The notes under the pieces were generated by a model, which made no database searches, was not told the DNA's origin, and saw nothing but the letters and a program-made list of their open reading frames with translations. Positions 16,575-25,246 of a stretch of DNA of 45,214 nucleotides are shown here, in pieces (the stretch's first letter is position 1; each line of letters opens with the position of its first letter). Source of the DNA: Pseudomonas fluorescens (GTDB lineage Bacteria > Pseudomonadota > Gammaproteobacteria > Pseudomonadales > Pseudomonadaceae); the NCBI RefSeq assembly GCF_000967965.1, contig NZ_LACC01000038.1, positions 1 through 45,214 of the forward strand. Direction: 5' to 3'. A program made the position numbers and the translations under genes.

Positions 16575-16616
16575 CTATACCGTTCGCTTTGTGGTTGCGC
16601 TATATAAAAAGTATAG
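16575..16616. promoter_or_regulatory. HxlR-type operator, copy 2 (HxlR promoter)
   Basis: CTATACCGTTCG (16575-16586) and AAAAAGTATAG (16606-16616) form a 42-bp imperfect palindrome about 160 bp upstream of the HxlR ATG. The left arm matches copy 1 (CTATACC[A/G]TTCG) and the total span is the same. This fits self-regulation. Confidence 0.55.
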
Positions 16617-16636
16617 TTGTGTCGTGAGCCTGTCCG

Positions 16637-17485
16637 TTATCGCGCAATGCGTTGGACGACCCAGCGGGTCAGAGCCGCAGGCGCGAGACGTGTAGCGAAC
16701 GACAGGAATCCGGCTTGCATGCCGACTGTCCAGTGGGTCTTGTGGATTCGTCGTTTCGACGTCGCGCAAGCCCACACGGTCGATGCGACGTCGTGCGACG
16801 TGAGCCGGATACCCAGCGATCTGGCGCTGGGGATACGACCGTAGTCATCAGCCATTGCGGTCTTTACGAAGCTCGGCCAGATATCGCTCACGCGAATGCC
16901 GAACTTTCCCCATTCGAGGTCGAGTCCTTCGGTGAATCCGCGCACGGCGAACTTGCTCGCCGAGTAGGTTGCAAGTTCAGGCTGTCCGTAGATTGCGGTG
17001 GCAGAGGCCATATTGATGACATGAGAGCAGGGCGTGCCTCGCAGGTACCGGAAGGCGCTGTGACAGCCGGTGATCATTCCCTGAACGTTCACGTCAAGCA
17101 TTGCCTGGTGTCTGGTCAACGGTACAGCTTCAAATTGCCCGGCGGCGAGAATCCCGGCGTTATTGAGCAACACGTCAAGCCGCTGGCCGCTATGTGCCCA
17201 GAAATCCACAAGCGCTTGCTTCCAGGCTTGGGGATCGCTCACGTCGAGCGCACCGCAGACGGCGTTGCCCTCTCCCAGGGTCGCGGCGACCGCGGCGACA
17301 CCCTCTGAATCGATATCGTATAGCCCCACGAACCAACCGCGCCGCGCAAACAACTCAGCGCAGGCGCGACCGATTCCCGAAGCCGCGCCTGTGACGAAGA
17401 TGGCTGGTCTCCATTCAGGAAGAAGGGATTCAGTCGGGTTTCTGGCTGTTTGATTGCTCTGTACCACAGTGATGTGCGGTTTCAT
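16637..17485 (-). CDS. Short-chain dehydrogenase/reductase (SDR)
   Basis: 282 aa. The classical SDR pattern is complete: cofactor loop TGAASGIG (residues 32-39), LLNNAGIL, catalytic Ser region INMASATA, and YSASK. An Asp after the second strand (YDIDS) favours NAD(H). A C-terminal extension of about 50 residues follows the fold. It is divergent from the enoyl-CoA hydratase operon, with the TetR-type operator pair between them. The role is probably oxidation of an alcohol or reduction of a ketone in module B. Confidence 0.87.
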   Translation of the reverse strand: MKPHITVVQSNQTARNPTESLLPEWRPAIFVTGAASGIGRACAELFARRGWFVGLYDIDSEGVAAVAATLGEGNAVCGALDVSDPQAWKQALVDFWAHSGQRLDVLLNNAGILAAGQFEAVPLTRHQAMLDVNVQGMITGCHSAFRYLRGTPCSHVINMASATAIYGQPELATYSASKFAVRGFTEGLDLEWGKFGIRVSDIWPSFVKTAMADDYGRIPSARSLGIRLTSHDVASTVWACATSKRRIHKTHWTVGMQAGFLSFATRLAPAALTRWVVQRIAR

Positions 17486-17555
17486 TTCAGAGGTTCCCTT
17501 CAGAAGCTGAGCATTGAGGTTTTGTGTACAGGTCAGTGCATATTGCGAGAGTAAT

Positions 17556-17589
17556 ATAACGGTGTTATGTTTTGCAATAACAGTGTTAT
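17556..17589. promoter_or_regulatory. Paired TetR operator, copy 1 (between SDR and enoyl-CoA hydratase)
   Basis: Two palindromes, ATAACGGTGTTAT (17556-17568) and ATAACAGTGTTAT (17577-17589), with centres 21 bp apart. The same pair occurs upstream of the TetR gene (23697-23731). The site lies in the divergent SDR/hydratase promoter region, so one repressor could shut both directions. Two turns of helix between centres fits two dimers on one face of the DNA. Confidence 0.75.
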
Positions 17590-17681
17590 CTGTCTCTCTG
17601 GCTGATCTGATGACTGGTCAGGAGGTGGAAATACTGATGGGAGCGCTTGCTCTCTACGTTTGTCACCGGAGGATCCAATAG

Positions 17682-18656
17682 ATGACGAAGATGCATACAC
17701 CGCCCGAGTACCTTGATATGGAGTCCCGTGGCTCTGTGTTGATTGCGCGGCTGGATGGAGGTCCACACGGGCTGATGGGGTTGGACATGGCCAATGAGCT
17801 TGCGGCGCTATTGGACAAGCTGGAGTCCGATACCGCGGTAACAGCGGTGGTGCTCACCGGAACTCATCCTGAGCGTTTCATCGGTCATGCAGACGTTCGT
17901 TGGCTGCAGGAAGGTGGAAAGAGTATCCCGTCGGTCGGGCGCAGTACGGCCTCGGCGATCGCGCGAACCGCCAAGACCGTTCGCGGTATTGCGCCATTGG
18001 CGTCAGCTGCGTCTCTGACACCGCTGGATGGCGGGATGCAACTCGACAAGCTGCACGACACTTTTTTACGGATGAACCGCAGTGGCGTCATTTTCGTCGC
18101 CGCGCTGAATGGATCTGCGCTGGGACTTGGCAGCGAGCTCGCGCTAGCGTGTGACGTCCGCCTGATGGCGGATGGCGATTTCTTCATCGGGCAGCCCGAG
18201 GTGCTTCTTGGAATCCTTCCCGGTGGCGGAGGCACTCAGCGATTACCTCGACTGGTCGGCGCCCATCGCGCGCTGATGCTGATGCTTGAAGGTCGGCCGG
18301 TGTCGCCACAGAAGGCGCTCGAAATAGGATACATCGACGAAGTGGTTGCTTCAGATGCGCTGCTTGATCGTGCCGTCAAGCTGGCCGGGCATCTGGGTTC
18401 CCGACCCAAAGGGGCGATTGAGGCAGTCAAGCGAGCCGTGTACTTCGGCGGGTCAGCCACCCTCGACGAGGGGCTGCATATGGAGCGTACTGAATTCATC
18501 AAGATCTCGCCGACCGAGACTGCGCAATCGCTCATGGTTGAATACCTTGAGCGCACCGATCGGGACGGCAACGTGCCGTTCTACAACCCGGCCATTTTCG
18601 AGCAAACCCTTGAGCAAGGCTCCTTGCCCCTGCAAAACGGGGGAGGGAGGAAATGA
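17682..18656 (+). CDS. Enoyl-CoA hydratase/isomerase family protein
   Basis: 324 aa, longer than the usual 260. A crotonase core contains the oxyanion-hole and catalytic segments GSALGLGSELALACDV and FFIGQPEVLLGILPGGGGTQRL. Both glutamates used by hydratases (in GSELA and QPEVL) are present. About 50 extra residues lie between the HADVRWL loop and the core. A GGAGG ribosome site stands 9 bp before the ATG. It is the first gene of the plus-strand module B operon (hydratase, hydrolase, CoA ligase, GMC), directly after the TetR operator pair. The likely role is hydration of an enoyl-CoA in side-chain or ring breakdown. Confidence 0.88.
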   Translation: MTKMHTPPEYLDMESRGSVLIARLDGGPHGLMGLDMANELAALLDKLESDTAVTAVVLTGTHPERFIGHADVRWLQEGGKSIPSVGRSTASAIARTAKTVRGIAPLASAASLTPLDGGMQLDKLHDTFLRMNRSGVIFVAALNGSALGLGSELALACDVRLMADGDFFIGQPEVLLGILPGGGGTQRLPRLVGAHRALMLMLEGRPVSPQKALEIGYIDEVVASDALLDRAVKLAGHLGSRPKGAIEAVKRAVYFGGSATLDEGLHMERTEFIKISPTETAQSLMVEYLERTDRDGNVPFYNPAIFEQTLEQGSLPLQNGGGRK

Positions 18657-19579
18657 ATCAAATGTCACCGCTTACCTACCCGTTCACTCGCCAGGATGTT
18701 CGCTTTGACTCGGGCGAAACCTATTGTTCAGCCTGGCTCTACCTGCCGGTCGGCGTAGAGAAACCGCCGATTGTAGTGCTCGGACACGGACTTGGTGCGG
18801 TTCGCGAGATGCGCCTCGACGCCTTTTCCGAGCGATTCGCTGCTGCGGGAATCGCTACATTGGCCTTCACCTACCGTTATTTCGGAGACAGCGGTGGTCG
18901 GCCCAGACAATTGATGTCTGTGAAGCGGCAACTGGCTGATTGGGATGCCGCGCTGGACTTCGTCAAAGGTTGCGCAGATGTCGATGGGCGGCGGGTTGCC
19001 GTATGGGGAAGCTCGTTTGGGGGAGGGCATGCAATCACGGTGGCCAGCCGACACCCCGAGTTACTGGCGGCTATCAGCCAGTGCCCCTTTACCGACGGTC
19101 TTGCTTCAGCTGCCGCGCTGGGTGTGAAGGGTTCGCTGCAGGTAACGCCGGTGCTCCTGCGTGATTTTGCAGCCAGGCTACTGGGTCGCCCGCCCGTGAT
19201 GGTGCCAATCGCTGCCGTTCCCGGTCAGCCAGCCTTGATGAATGCGCATGATGCCCTGCCGGGTTATCTGGCCTTGGTGCCGAAGGGGATGGTGTTCGTC
19301 AATCACGTCGCCGCACGGGTGCTCCCGGAAATCATGGCTTATCGACCCGGACGCTCCGCCTCCAAGGTGAAGCTCCCCATCCTGTTTTGCGTCAGCACCA
19401 CTGACACCGTCACGCCACCGGAACAGACGATCGCCTTGGTGCGCAAGGCGCCGCATGGAGAAACCAAACTCTACGCGGCGGGGCATTTCGAGTTCTATAT
19501 GGGCGACGCGTTCGAAGAACTGGTGAAGGATCAGACTCAATTTCTGACGAAACATCTACTCGGCTCTTCAGCCAATTGA
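18653..19579 (+). CDS. Alpha/beta hydrolase (dienelactone hydrolase/acetyl-esterase type)
   Basis: 308 aa. The oxyanion loop is LGHGLG (residues 43-48), the nucleophile elbow is GSSFGGG (Ser121), the acid is probably in STTDTVTPP, and the His is in AAGHFEFYMG. The ATG overlaps the hydratase stop by 4 bp. It is in a different hydrolase group from the three others in the island. Thioester, ester or lactone cleavage is possible. Confidence 0.83.
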   Translation: MNQMSPLTYPFTRQDVRFDSGETYCSAWLYLPVGVEKPPIVVLGHGLGAVREMRLDAFSERFAAAGIATLAFTYRYFGDSGGRPRQLMSVKRQLADWDAALDFVKGCADVDGRRVAVWGSSFGGGHAITVASRHPELLAAISQCPFTDGLASAAALGVKGSLQVTPVLLRDFAARLLGRPPVMVPIAAVPGQPALMNAHDALPGYLALVPKGMVFVNHVAARVLPEIMAYRPGRSASKVKLPILFCVSTTDTVTPPEQTIALVRKAPHGETKLYAAGHFEFYMGDAFEELVKDQTQFLTKHLLGSSAN

Positions 19580-19617
19580 TTCAAGCGTTTCCGTCACTTT
19601 CAGAGAGAACAACAATA

Positions 19618-21078
19618 ATGTGCTTTTCCAAACTTTCAGATTTGCGCGCGGTGACAGAGCCTGATGGTCTGTGCATCGCTGACGACAGCAGCAACCTGAC
19701 TAACCGGCAGTTCCATTCCAGAGTCCTCGCGGCAGCGGGAGTATTCGCGGACAGGGGGGTGGGCGTTGGAGACGTCGTTGCTATCATGTTGCCCAACCAG
19801 GTGGAGTTTGTGGTGGCGATGTTCGCCGCCTGGCGTCTGGGGGCGGCGGTCACGCCGATCAATCCTGGGCTGACCAGCAAGGAAGCCACTCATCAACTGG
19901 TTGATTCGGGGGCGAAGCTGCTCATCAACGCCAGCGGCGAAGTCATAGTCCCGAATCTGCAGTCTCTGCCTGTCGCCACTCTGGAAATGGGGGCGTCCTA
20001 CACCGGTGTACCCTTTGAAGAGCCTGGCGCACTGGCATTGTTGATCTACACCAGTGGCACTACCGGCCTGCCGAAGGGCGTGATGCTCGATCACGCCAAT
20101 ATTGAAGCCATGTCGGAAATGGGACGAAACTCACTCAAGGTCACGGCAGCAGACCACTGTTTATTGATACTGCCACTCTTTCACGTAAACGGCATTGTGG
20201 TGAGCACTCTTGTCCCGCTATCAAGCGGTGGTCGGGTTTCGATTCGCAAGCGTTTCAACGTCGACACGTTTTTTGAGGATGTCGAGTGGCTTCGACCCAC
20301 GTACTTCTCTGCAGTGCCAACCATCTACGCAATGCTTAACGCGTTACCTCGTGAGGTAAAACCTTATACCTCCAGTCTTCGGTATGGCATCTGCGGCGCG
20401 GCGCCTGCATCGGCGCAACTACTGAAAAAATTTGAAGCTCGCTTCGGTTTTCCGCTGCTTGAGGGATATGGCCTGTCCGAAGGCACGTGCGCTTCGACCA
20501 TCAACCCCTTCGACGGCCTACGCAAGGTCGGTACGGTCGGGCTGCCCTTCATCGGGCAACGCATTGCAATCGCCGACCCGAGCGGTGTGCATTTGCCGCA
20601 GGGCGCCACTGGCGAGGTACTGGTTCAAGGTCCTAACGTCATGCGCGGTTACCTTGGGAAGCCCGAGGAAACAGCGAAGACCATCGTCGATGGCTGGCTG
20701 CACACTGGCGACATTGGCCGGATCGACGAAGACGGTTATCTGGCCATCGTCGGGCGCCTTAAAGAGATGATCATTCGCGGAGGCGAGAACATCTATCCGA
20801 AGGAGATCGAGGATGTGTTGTTCGAATTTTCGGGGGTTCTTGAAGCAGCAGTGATTGGTGTCCCTCACGAGACCCTTGGCGAAATTGTTGTTGCCTACGT
20901 CGCGTTTCGTACGGGATTCGCCGGTACCCAGGAGGGCTTGAATGAGCACTGCACTGACCGGCTGACGCGTTATAAACGACCTTCCACGATCAACATCATC
21001 GACAGCCTGCCAAAGAATGCCGTGGGCAAAGTCGACAAGTTGAGACTGCGCAAGATGTGGACCGAACCTGTCGATTGA
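19618..21078 (+). CDS. Acyl-CoA ligase (class I adenylate-forming enzyme)
   Basis: 486 aa. The P-loop is YTSGTTGLPKG, the A5 region is YGLSEGT, and the hinge is GWLHTGDIGRIDEDGYLAIVGRLKEMI followed by GGENIYPKEIE. The catalytic Lys near the C-terminus is in LPKNAVGKVDK. The family activates fatty, aromatic or other carboxylic acids as CoA thioesters through acyl-AMP. The ATG at 19618 has an AGAGAG ribosome site; a TTG at 19576 would be less usual. In this operon it probably activates an acid released by the hydrolases for the hydratase step. Confidence 0.9.
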   Translation: MCFSKLSDLRAVTEPDGLCIADDSSNLTNRQFHSRVLAAAGVFADRGVGVGDVVAIMLPNQVEFVVAMFAAWRLGAAVTPINPGLTSKEATHQLVDSGAKLLINASGEVIVPNLQSLPVATLEMGASYTGVPFEEPGALALLIYTSGTTGLPKGVMLDHANIEAMSEMGRNSLKVTAADHCLLILPLFHVNGIVVSTLVPLSSGGRVSIRKRFNVDTFFEDVEWLRPTYFSAVPTIYAMLNALPREVKPYTSSLRYGICGAAPASAQLLKKFEARFGFPLLEGYGLSEGTCASTINPFDGLRKVGTVGLPFIGQRIAIADPSGVHLPQGATGEVLVQGPNVMRGYLGKPEETAKTIVDGWLHTGDIGRIDEDGYLAIVGRLKEMIIRGGENIYPKEIEDVLFEFSGVLEAAVIGVPHETLGEIVVAYVAFRTGFAGTQEGLNEHCTDRLTRYKRPSTINIIDSLPKNAVGKVDKLRLRKMWTEPVD

Positions 21079-21138
21079 CAGGTAATTACCTGATGGACTT
21101 TAGGCGAAAAGCAACCGGCACGTAGAAGGGGACACATC

Positions 21139-22845
21139 ATGAAAAACGCAGACTTCGACTGGCTGGTGATCGGATCGGGATTTGGCGGCAGCGTCTCGGC
21201 GCTGCGCCTCGTGGAGAAAGGCTATCGCGTCGGGGTACTTGAGCGCGGCCGTCGCTATCGCGACGAAGACCTTCCCAACTCGGCCTGGCAGTTCAACAAG
21301 TATCTGTGGGCACCCGCATTGGGTTTGAAGGGCATCATGCGCATGTCGCTGTTTCGCCATGTCTTTTTTCCCAGCCAGTCGGGTGTCGGTGGCGGTAGCA
21401 CCGTGTATGGCGGTGTGTTGTACCGCGCCAAGCCAGAGTTCTTCAAAAACGTGCAGTGGCGCGCGCTCGGTCACTGGGACAGGCTATTGCAGCCTCACTA
21501 CGATACGGCCGAGCGCATGCTTGGGGTAAAGACGGTGCCATTCGACTCGACGAACCAGCAATTGGCCCGGGAGATGGCGCAACACTTCGCAACCGAAGAC
21601 ACATTCACCCGAGCACCCACCGGAGTGTTCTTTGGCGAACCGGGCAAAACCGTCAAGGACCCCTATTTCGGTGGGGAAGGGCCTGACCGTACCGGGTGTA
21701 TACGTTGCGGCGCCTGTATGGTGGGATGCCGCGTCGGTGCCGTGAACTCGCTGGTGAAAAACTACCTGTGGTTCGCAGAGAAACGCGGCGTGCAGATATT
21801 GGCAGAGCGCGAGGTTGTTGATGTGAACCCAATCGGGGCAGCCGATGGCAGTGACGGCTACCGTGTGACCACCCAGCGCCCTGGCGCCTGGTTCGCCCGT
21901 GATCGCCATACTTACACCACCCGCGGAGTGATCTTCGCCGGCGGGGCTCTCGGTACCAACGAATTACTGGCCAACTGCAAACACGGCGGCTCGTTGCCCC
22001 GGGTCAGCGATCGTCTTGGTGAACTGGTGCGCACCAACAGCGAATCGGTTCTGAACGTGCGCCTGCCCGAGGACCGCAAAACCTGGAACGATGTCACCGC
22101 CAGCAGCAGTGTGCACGTCGATCAGGATACCCACATCGAGTTTCTCACCTATGGTCGCAACGCGGACTTCCTGAGCTTGCTTTGCACGCTATTGGTCGGG
22201 AAGGGTAACCGCGTGACGCGGCCGTTGAAGTGGCTGGGGAATATCGTGTTGCACCCGGTGCGATGGCTCAAGTCAATGTGGCCAAGGGGCTGGAGCCGAC
22301 ACATGGTGATGCTGCTGGTGATGCAGACATTGGACAATGCGATTGCACTGCGTCCCAGGAAGCGTTGGCTGGGCCGCGGCTATCGCCTCGTCACCGAGCA
22401 GAACCGCAAAAAGCCAAATCCGACGTATATCGAGATGGGTAATCAGGCCGCTCAGTGGTTGGCCAGGCACACGGGCGGTATCGCCCAGAGCAACGTACTG
22501 GAAGCGCTGGGCAACATTCCGACAACAGCCCATGTGCTGGGAGGCGCCGTGATCGGCGCCGATGCCCAACGCGGCGTGATTGATCAGAACCTGCACGTTT
22601 TTGGTTACCAGAACATGTTGGTGTGTGACGGCGCTGCGATGCCTGCAAATCCCGGGGTTAATCCTGCGTTGACCATCACGGCACTTGCCGAGTACGCAAT
22701 GGCGCAGATTCCACAGGCCCGCAATAACGAAGGTGTTCATGAGCGAGGTGAAGCGGTCGCTACGAAACCGTCCAGTGGCGTGCCCGGCCAACCTGATAAT
22801 CAGCGCGTGGCCTCGATACAGATCCCTATCCTGTTGCACATATGA
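21139..22845 (+). CDS. GMC-family oxidoreductase, cholesterol-oxidase-like, second copy
   Basis: 568 aa. The N-terminal WLVIGSGFGGSVSALRLVEKGYRVGVLERGRRY is almost the same as in the first GMC enzyme. The four-cysteine segment GCIRCGACMVGCRVGAVN keeps CxxCxxCxxxC. The active-site end is NIPTTAHVLGGAVIG...CDGAAMPANPGVNPALTITALAEYAM. The C-terminal tail of about 40 residues is longer and without domain. A ribosome site (AAGGGG) lies 9 bp upstream. It follows the CoA ligase by 60 bp. Having one GMC enzyme under each of two regulators suggests different substrates or pathway stages. Confidence 0.86.
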   Translation: MKNADFDWLVIGSGFGGSVSALRLVEKGYRVGVLERGRRYRDEDLPNSAWQFNKYLWAPALGLKGIMRMSLFRHVFFPSQSGVGGGSTVYGGVLYRAKPEFFKNVQWRALGHWDRLLQPHYDTAERMLGVKTVPFDSTNQQLAREMAQHFATEDTFTRAPTGVFFGEPGKTVKDPYFGGEGPDRTGCIRCGACMVGCRVGAVNSLVKNYLWFAEKRGVQILAEREVVDVNPIGAADGSDGYRVTTQRPGAWFARDRHTYTTRGVIFAGGALGTNELLANCKHGGSLPRVSDRLGELVRTNSESVLNVRLPEDRKTWNDVTASSSVHVDQDTHIEFLTYGRNADFLSLLCTLLVGKGNRVTRPLKWLGNIVLHPVRWLKSMWPRGWSRHMVMLLVMQTLDNAIALRPRKRWLGRGYRLVTEQNRKKPNPTYIEMGNQAAQWLARHTGGIAQSNVLEALGNIPTTAHVLGGAVIGADAQRGVIDQNLHVFGYQNMLVCDGAAMPANPGVNPALTITALAEYAMAQIPQARNNEGVHERGEAVATKPSSGVPGQPDNQRVASIQIPILLHI

Positions 22846-22968
22846 GCACTGAGCCGCAAAGCATACGAGCATCTGTCATGACCGGTCCCTTCTCTGCATG
22901 AGCGAACCGGTTGACCCAACCTCTGAACATGCCGAGTGGCTGCGTACTTGAACTGAAATACTGTTCGC

Positions 22969-22999
22969 ACCGCGTGACTGCATGGTTGCGCGGTTTTTT
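22969..22999. terminator. Terminator between GMC and TetR genes
   Basis: A 6-bp GC stem (ACCGCG at 22969-22974, CGCGGT at 22989-22994) and a run of six T. It stands in the convergent gap and would end the plus-strand operon. The last T overlaps the TetR stop codon. Confidence 0.55.
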
Positions 23000-23682
23000 C
23001 AAGGTTCTAGCGCAGTTGCCGACCCGGCAATGACGCCAGCAGTGGAAGATTCCACTTTTTCGCGCTTCGCTCCCAAGCCGACAACAATGTTGTTACACGT
23101 CGCTACCAGGATCTGCGAAGCAGGATTTTCCATACCTGAGAAGTGGCCAGCGAGTTCGAGCATGATGAATCCATGCGCGGCACTCCACAGCTGTGGCGCG
23201 ATGAGAGCAGGATCGATTTTGCGAACGCATTTGGCATCAACCAAGCGAGCGCACGCGTCGATCAGAATCGCGTATGTCGCCTTGAAGGCTTCCGATTGCC
23301 CATTTGCAATCGATGTCATGGTACCTCGTGAGGGGCTATATCTGCCGTCAATCGAAAGACCAAACATCAAGTCGTACAGATGGGGATTGCTTCGTGCAAG
23401 GTCTCGGCAAGCCAGGAGCATCGCACATAAGTCGGTTATCGGATCATCCGTGATTGGCACACGCTTGAAGACTGCAGCCAACCGCTTGAATCCCTCGTCA
23501 GCGACTGCTTGTAGAAGTTCCGGCACTCCGCCGAAGTGTGTGTAAACCCCCATCGTCGACAGGCCGGCTTCGCTCGCTACCGAACGGGCCTTGACTTCGG
23601 ACGGGCCGCTGGTCGCAAGCACACGGATGGTTGCCTCGACGAGGCGGGTGGGGGCATTAGGGAGTGAGTTATCAGTGGTCAT
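22999..23682 (-). CDS. TetR-family regulator with WHG-type C-terminal domain
   Basis: 227 aa. The TetR helix-turn-helix spans residues about 15-60 (VEATIRVLATSGPSEVKARSVASEAGLSTMGVYTHFGG). The C-terminal ligand domain contains WSAAHGFIMLELAGHF, the WHG-family signature. The ATG at 23682 leaves the operator pair (23697-23731) in the 5' region; an upstream start would put an operator within the gene. It probably represses itself, the divergent DUF2147-MDR-hydrolase genes, and through the site at 17556 the SDR and hydratase operons. Confidence 0.87.
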   Translation of the reverse strand: MTTDNSLPNAPTRLVEATIRVLATSGPSEVKARSVASEAGLSTMGVYTHFGGVPELLQAVADEGFKRLAAVFKRVPITDDPITDLCAMLLACRDLARSNPHLYDLMFGLSIDGRYSPSRGTMTSIANGQSEAFKATYAILIDACARLVDAKCVRKIDPALIAPQLWSAAHGFIMLELAGHFSGMENPASQILVATCNNIVVGLGAKREKVESSTAGVIAGSATALEP

Positions 23683-23696
23683 GTTGCAATACTGCC

Positions 23697-23731
23697 ATAA
23701 CGGCGTTATGTTTATCAAATAACAGCGTTAT
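23697..23731. promoter_or_regulatory. Paired TetR operator, copy 2 (TetR / DUF2147 promoter)
   Basis: ATAACGGCGTTAT (23697-23709) and ATAACAGCGTTAT (23719-23731), centres 22 bp apart. It is the same double palindrome as at 17556-17589, here between the TetR gene and the divergent DUF2147 gene. Fourteen bases separate it from the TetR ATG, so bound repressor would block the promoter. Confidence 0.75.
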
Positions 23732-23766
23732 AGATCTGCAAGCGCTCAATCATGAGGATTCAGACA

Positions 23767-24222
23767 ATGCGTACGCTCAAAACAGGTGTCTTTGGACTCA
23801 CCCTGGCAGCAGCAATCATGTCATCGGCACTGTGGGCAGACGACAATTCGCCGGTTGGCCTGTGGCAAAACATCGACGATGTCAGTGGCAAGCCGAGGGC
23901 GTTGATTCGAATCACCGAATCCAATGGCACTCTGAAGGGCATTATCGAAAAAGCGTTTCCCGCTCTCAAAGAAAATCAGAGTCCGAGGTGCGAGAAATGT
24001 GAAGGCGTGAACAAGAATGTGCCGATTGTAGGCCTGACCGTTCTGACCGGTTTGCGAAAGGATGGCGAAGAGTACACCGGTGGCCAAATCCTAGATCCGG
24101 ATAACGGCAAGGTCTATAGCAGTAAAGTCTACCTGACCGACAACGGCAAAAAGCTCGGCGTGCGCGGCTACATTGGCGTGCCGGTATTAGGGCGCTCACA
24201 AACCTGGGTACGCCAGGAATAA
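23767..24222 (+). CDS. DUF2147-family exported protein
   Basis: 151 aa. A signal peptide (MRTLKTGVFGLTLAAAIMSS, cleavage near ALWA-DD at 24) precedes a small all-beta domain with the DUF2147 pattern PVGLWQNIDDVSGKPRALIRI...GGQILDPDNGKVYSSKVYLTDNGKKLGVRGYIG. A CEKC pair could be oxidised in the periplasm. The ATG at 23767 uses a TGAGGA ribosome site; an ATG 15 bp upstream overlaps that site. The family's function is unknown and it is often found in lipid and steroid catabolic clusters as an accessory gene; that association is recollection. Confidence 0.82.
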   Translation: MRTLKTGVFGLTLAAAIMSSALWADDNSPVGLWQNIDDVSGKPRALIRITESNGTLKGIIEKAFPALKENQSPRCEKCEGVNKNVPIVGLTVLTGLRKDGEEYTGGQILDPDNGKVYSSKVYLTDNGKKLGVRGYIGVPVLGRSQTWVRQE

Positions 24223-24231
24223 GGAAGCACG

Positions 24232-25233
24232 ATGAAAGCATTCATTATCGAACGCTATGGAAAAAAGGCTGCGTTACGGGCGACCGAAATACCAGAACCT
24301 GAATTGGGCAAGGATGATGTTTTTGTCCAGATCCATGCGGCGGGTGTAAATCCTCTGGATTTAAAAATCCGAGACGGTGAGTTCAAAATGATTTTGCCGT
24401 ATCGCATGCCGCTTATTCTGGGTAATGATTTGGCTGGGGTCGTCGTACGGGTCGGCTCAGGCGTGCAGCAATTCAAGGCCGGTGATGAGGTCTATGCACG
24501 GCCCGATGACAATCGAATCGGTGCATTCGCCGAATTCATTGCGATCGATCAAGGCTCGCTGGCGATCAAGCCGAAAGGTCTCACCATGGAAGAAGCGGCT
24601 TCGATCCCTCTGGTTGGTTTGACCGCGTGGCAGGCGCTGGTCGAAAAAGCGAACCTGAAGAAAGGTCAAAAGGTGCTTATCCATGCGGGCTCCGGTGGCG
24701 TGGGAACACTGGCCATTCAGCTGGCCAAACACCTGGGGGCGACCGTCGCGACGACCACAAGCACGGCGAATGTCGAATGGGTGAAGCGTCTCGGTGCGGA
24801 TATCGTGATCGATTACCGCAAAGACGATTTCGAAAAGATCCTGCACGACTACGATGTGGTCTTGAACAGCCTCGGCACAGAGACTCTCGAAAAATCGTTA
24901 CGCATCCTGAAGCCGGGTGGAAAGCTCATCTCAATCTCTGGACCACCGGATGTGGACTTTGCGAAAAGCGCTGGATTGTCCGGGTTCCTGAAACTGGTCA
25001 TGCGTCTGTTGAGTTATGGGATCAGGAAAAAAGCCAAGCGTCGTGGTGTCAGCTATTCATTTCTTTATATGAGAGCCAGCGGTGAGCAATTGCGCAAGAT
25101 TACCGCGCTCATCGATTCCCGGGCCATACGCCCGGTGGTGGATCGGGTTTTTCCATTCGAATCGACCCCGGATGCCTTGGCTTATGTTGAAACCGGCCGG
25201 GCAAAAGGCAAGGTCATCGTCAAGGTAAAGTAA
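24232..25233 (+). CDS. Zinc-independent MDR-family NADP-dependent oxidoreductase
   Basis: 333 aa. It has the GroES-like N-terminal domain (HAAGVNPLDLKIRDGE) and the nucleotide loop HAGSGGVGTLAIQLAKHLGA. There are no zinc-binding cysteines, so it is of the quinone oxidoreductase/enoyl reductase type. It starts 9 bp after the DUF2147 stop with an AAGGAAG ribosome site. The likely reaction is NADPH-dependent reduction of an enone or quinone-like intermediate. Confidence 0.86.
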   Translation: MKAFIIERYGKKAALRATEIPEPELGKDDVFVQIHAAGVNPLDLKIRDGEFKMILPYRMPLILGNDLAGVVVRVGSGVQQFKAGDEVYARPDDNRIGAFAEFIAIDQGSLAIKPKGLTMEEAASIPLVGLTAWQALVEKANLKKGQKVLIHAGSGGVGTLAIQLAKHLGATVATTTSTANVEWVKRLGADIVIDYRKDDFEKILHDYDVVLNSLGTETLEKSLRILKPGGKLISISGPPDVDFAKSAGLSGFLKLVMRLLSYGIRKKAKRRGVSYSFLYMRASGEQLRKITALIDSRAIRPVVDRVFPFESTPDALAYVETGRAKGKVIVKVK

Positions 25234-25246
25234 CGAGACGACGTCC

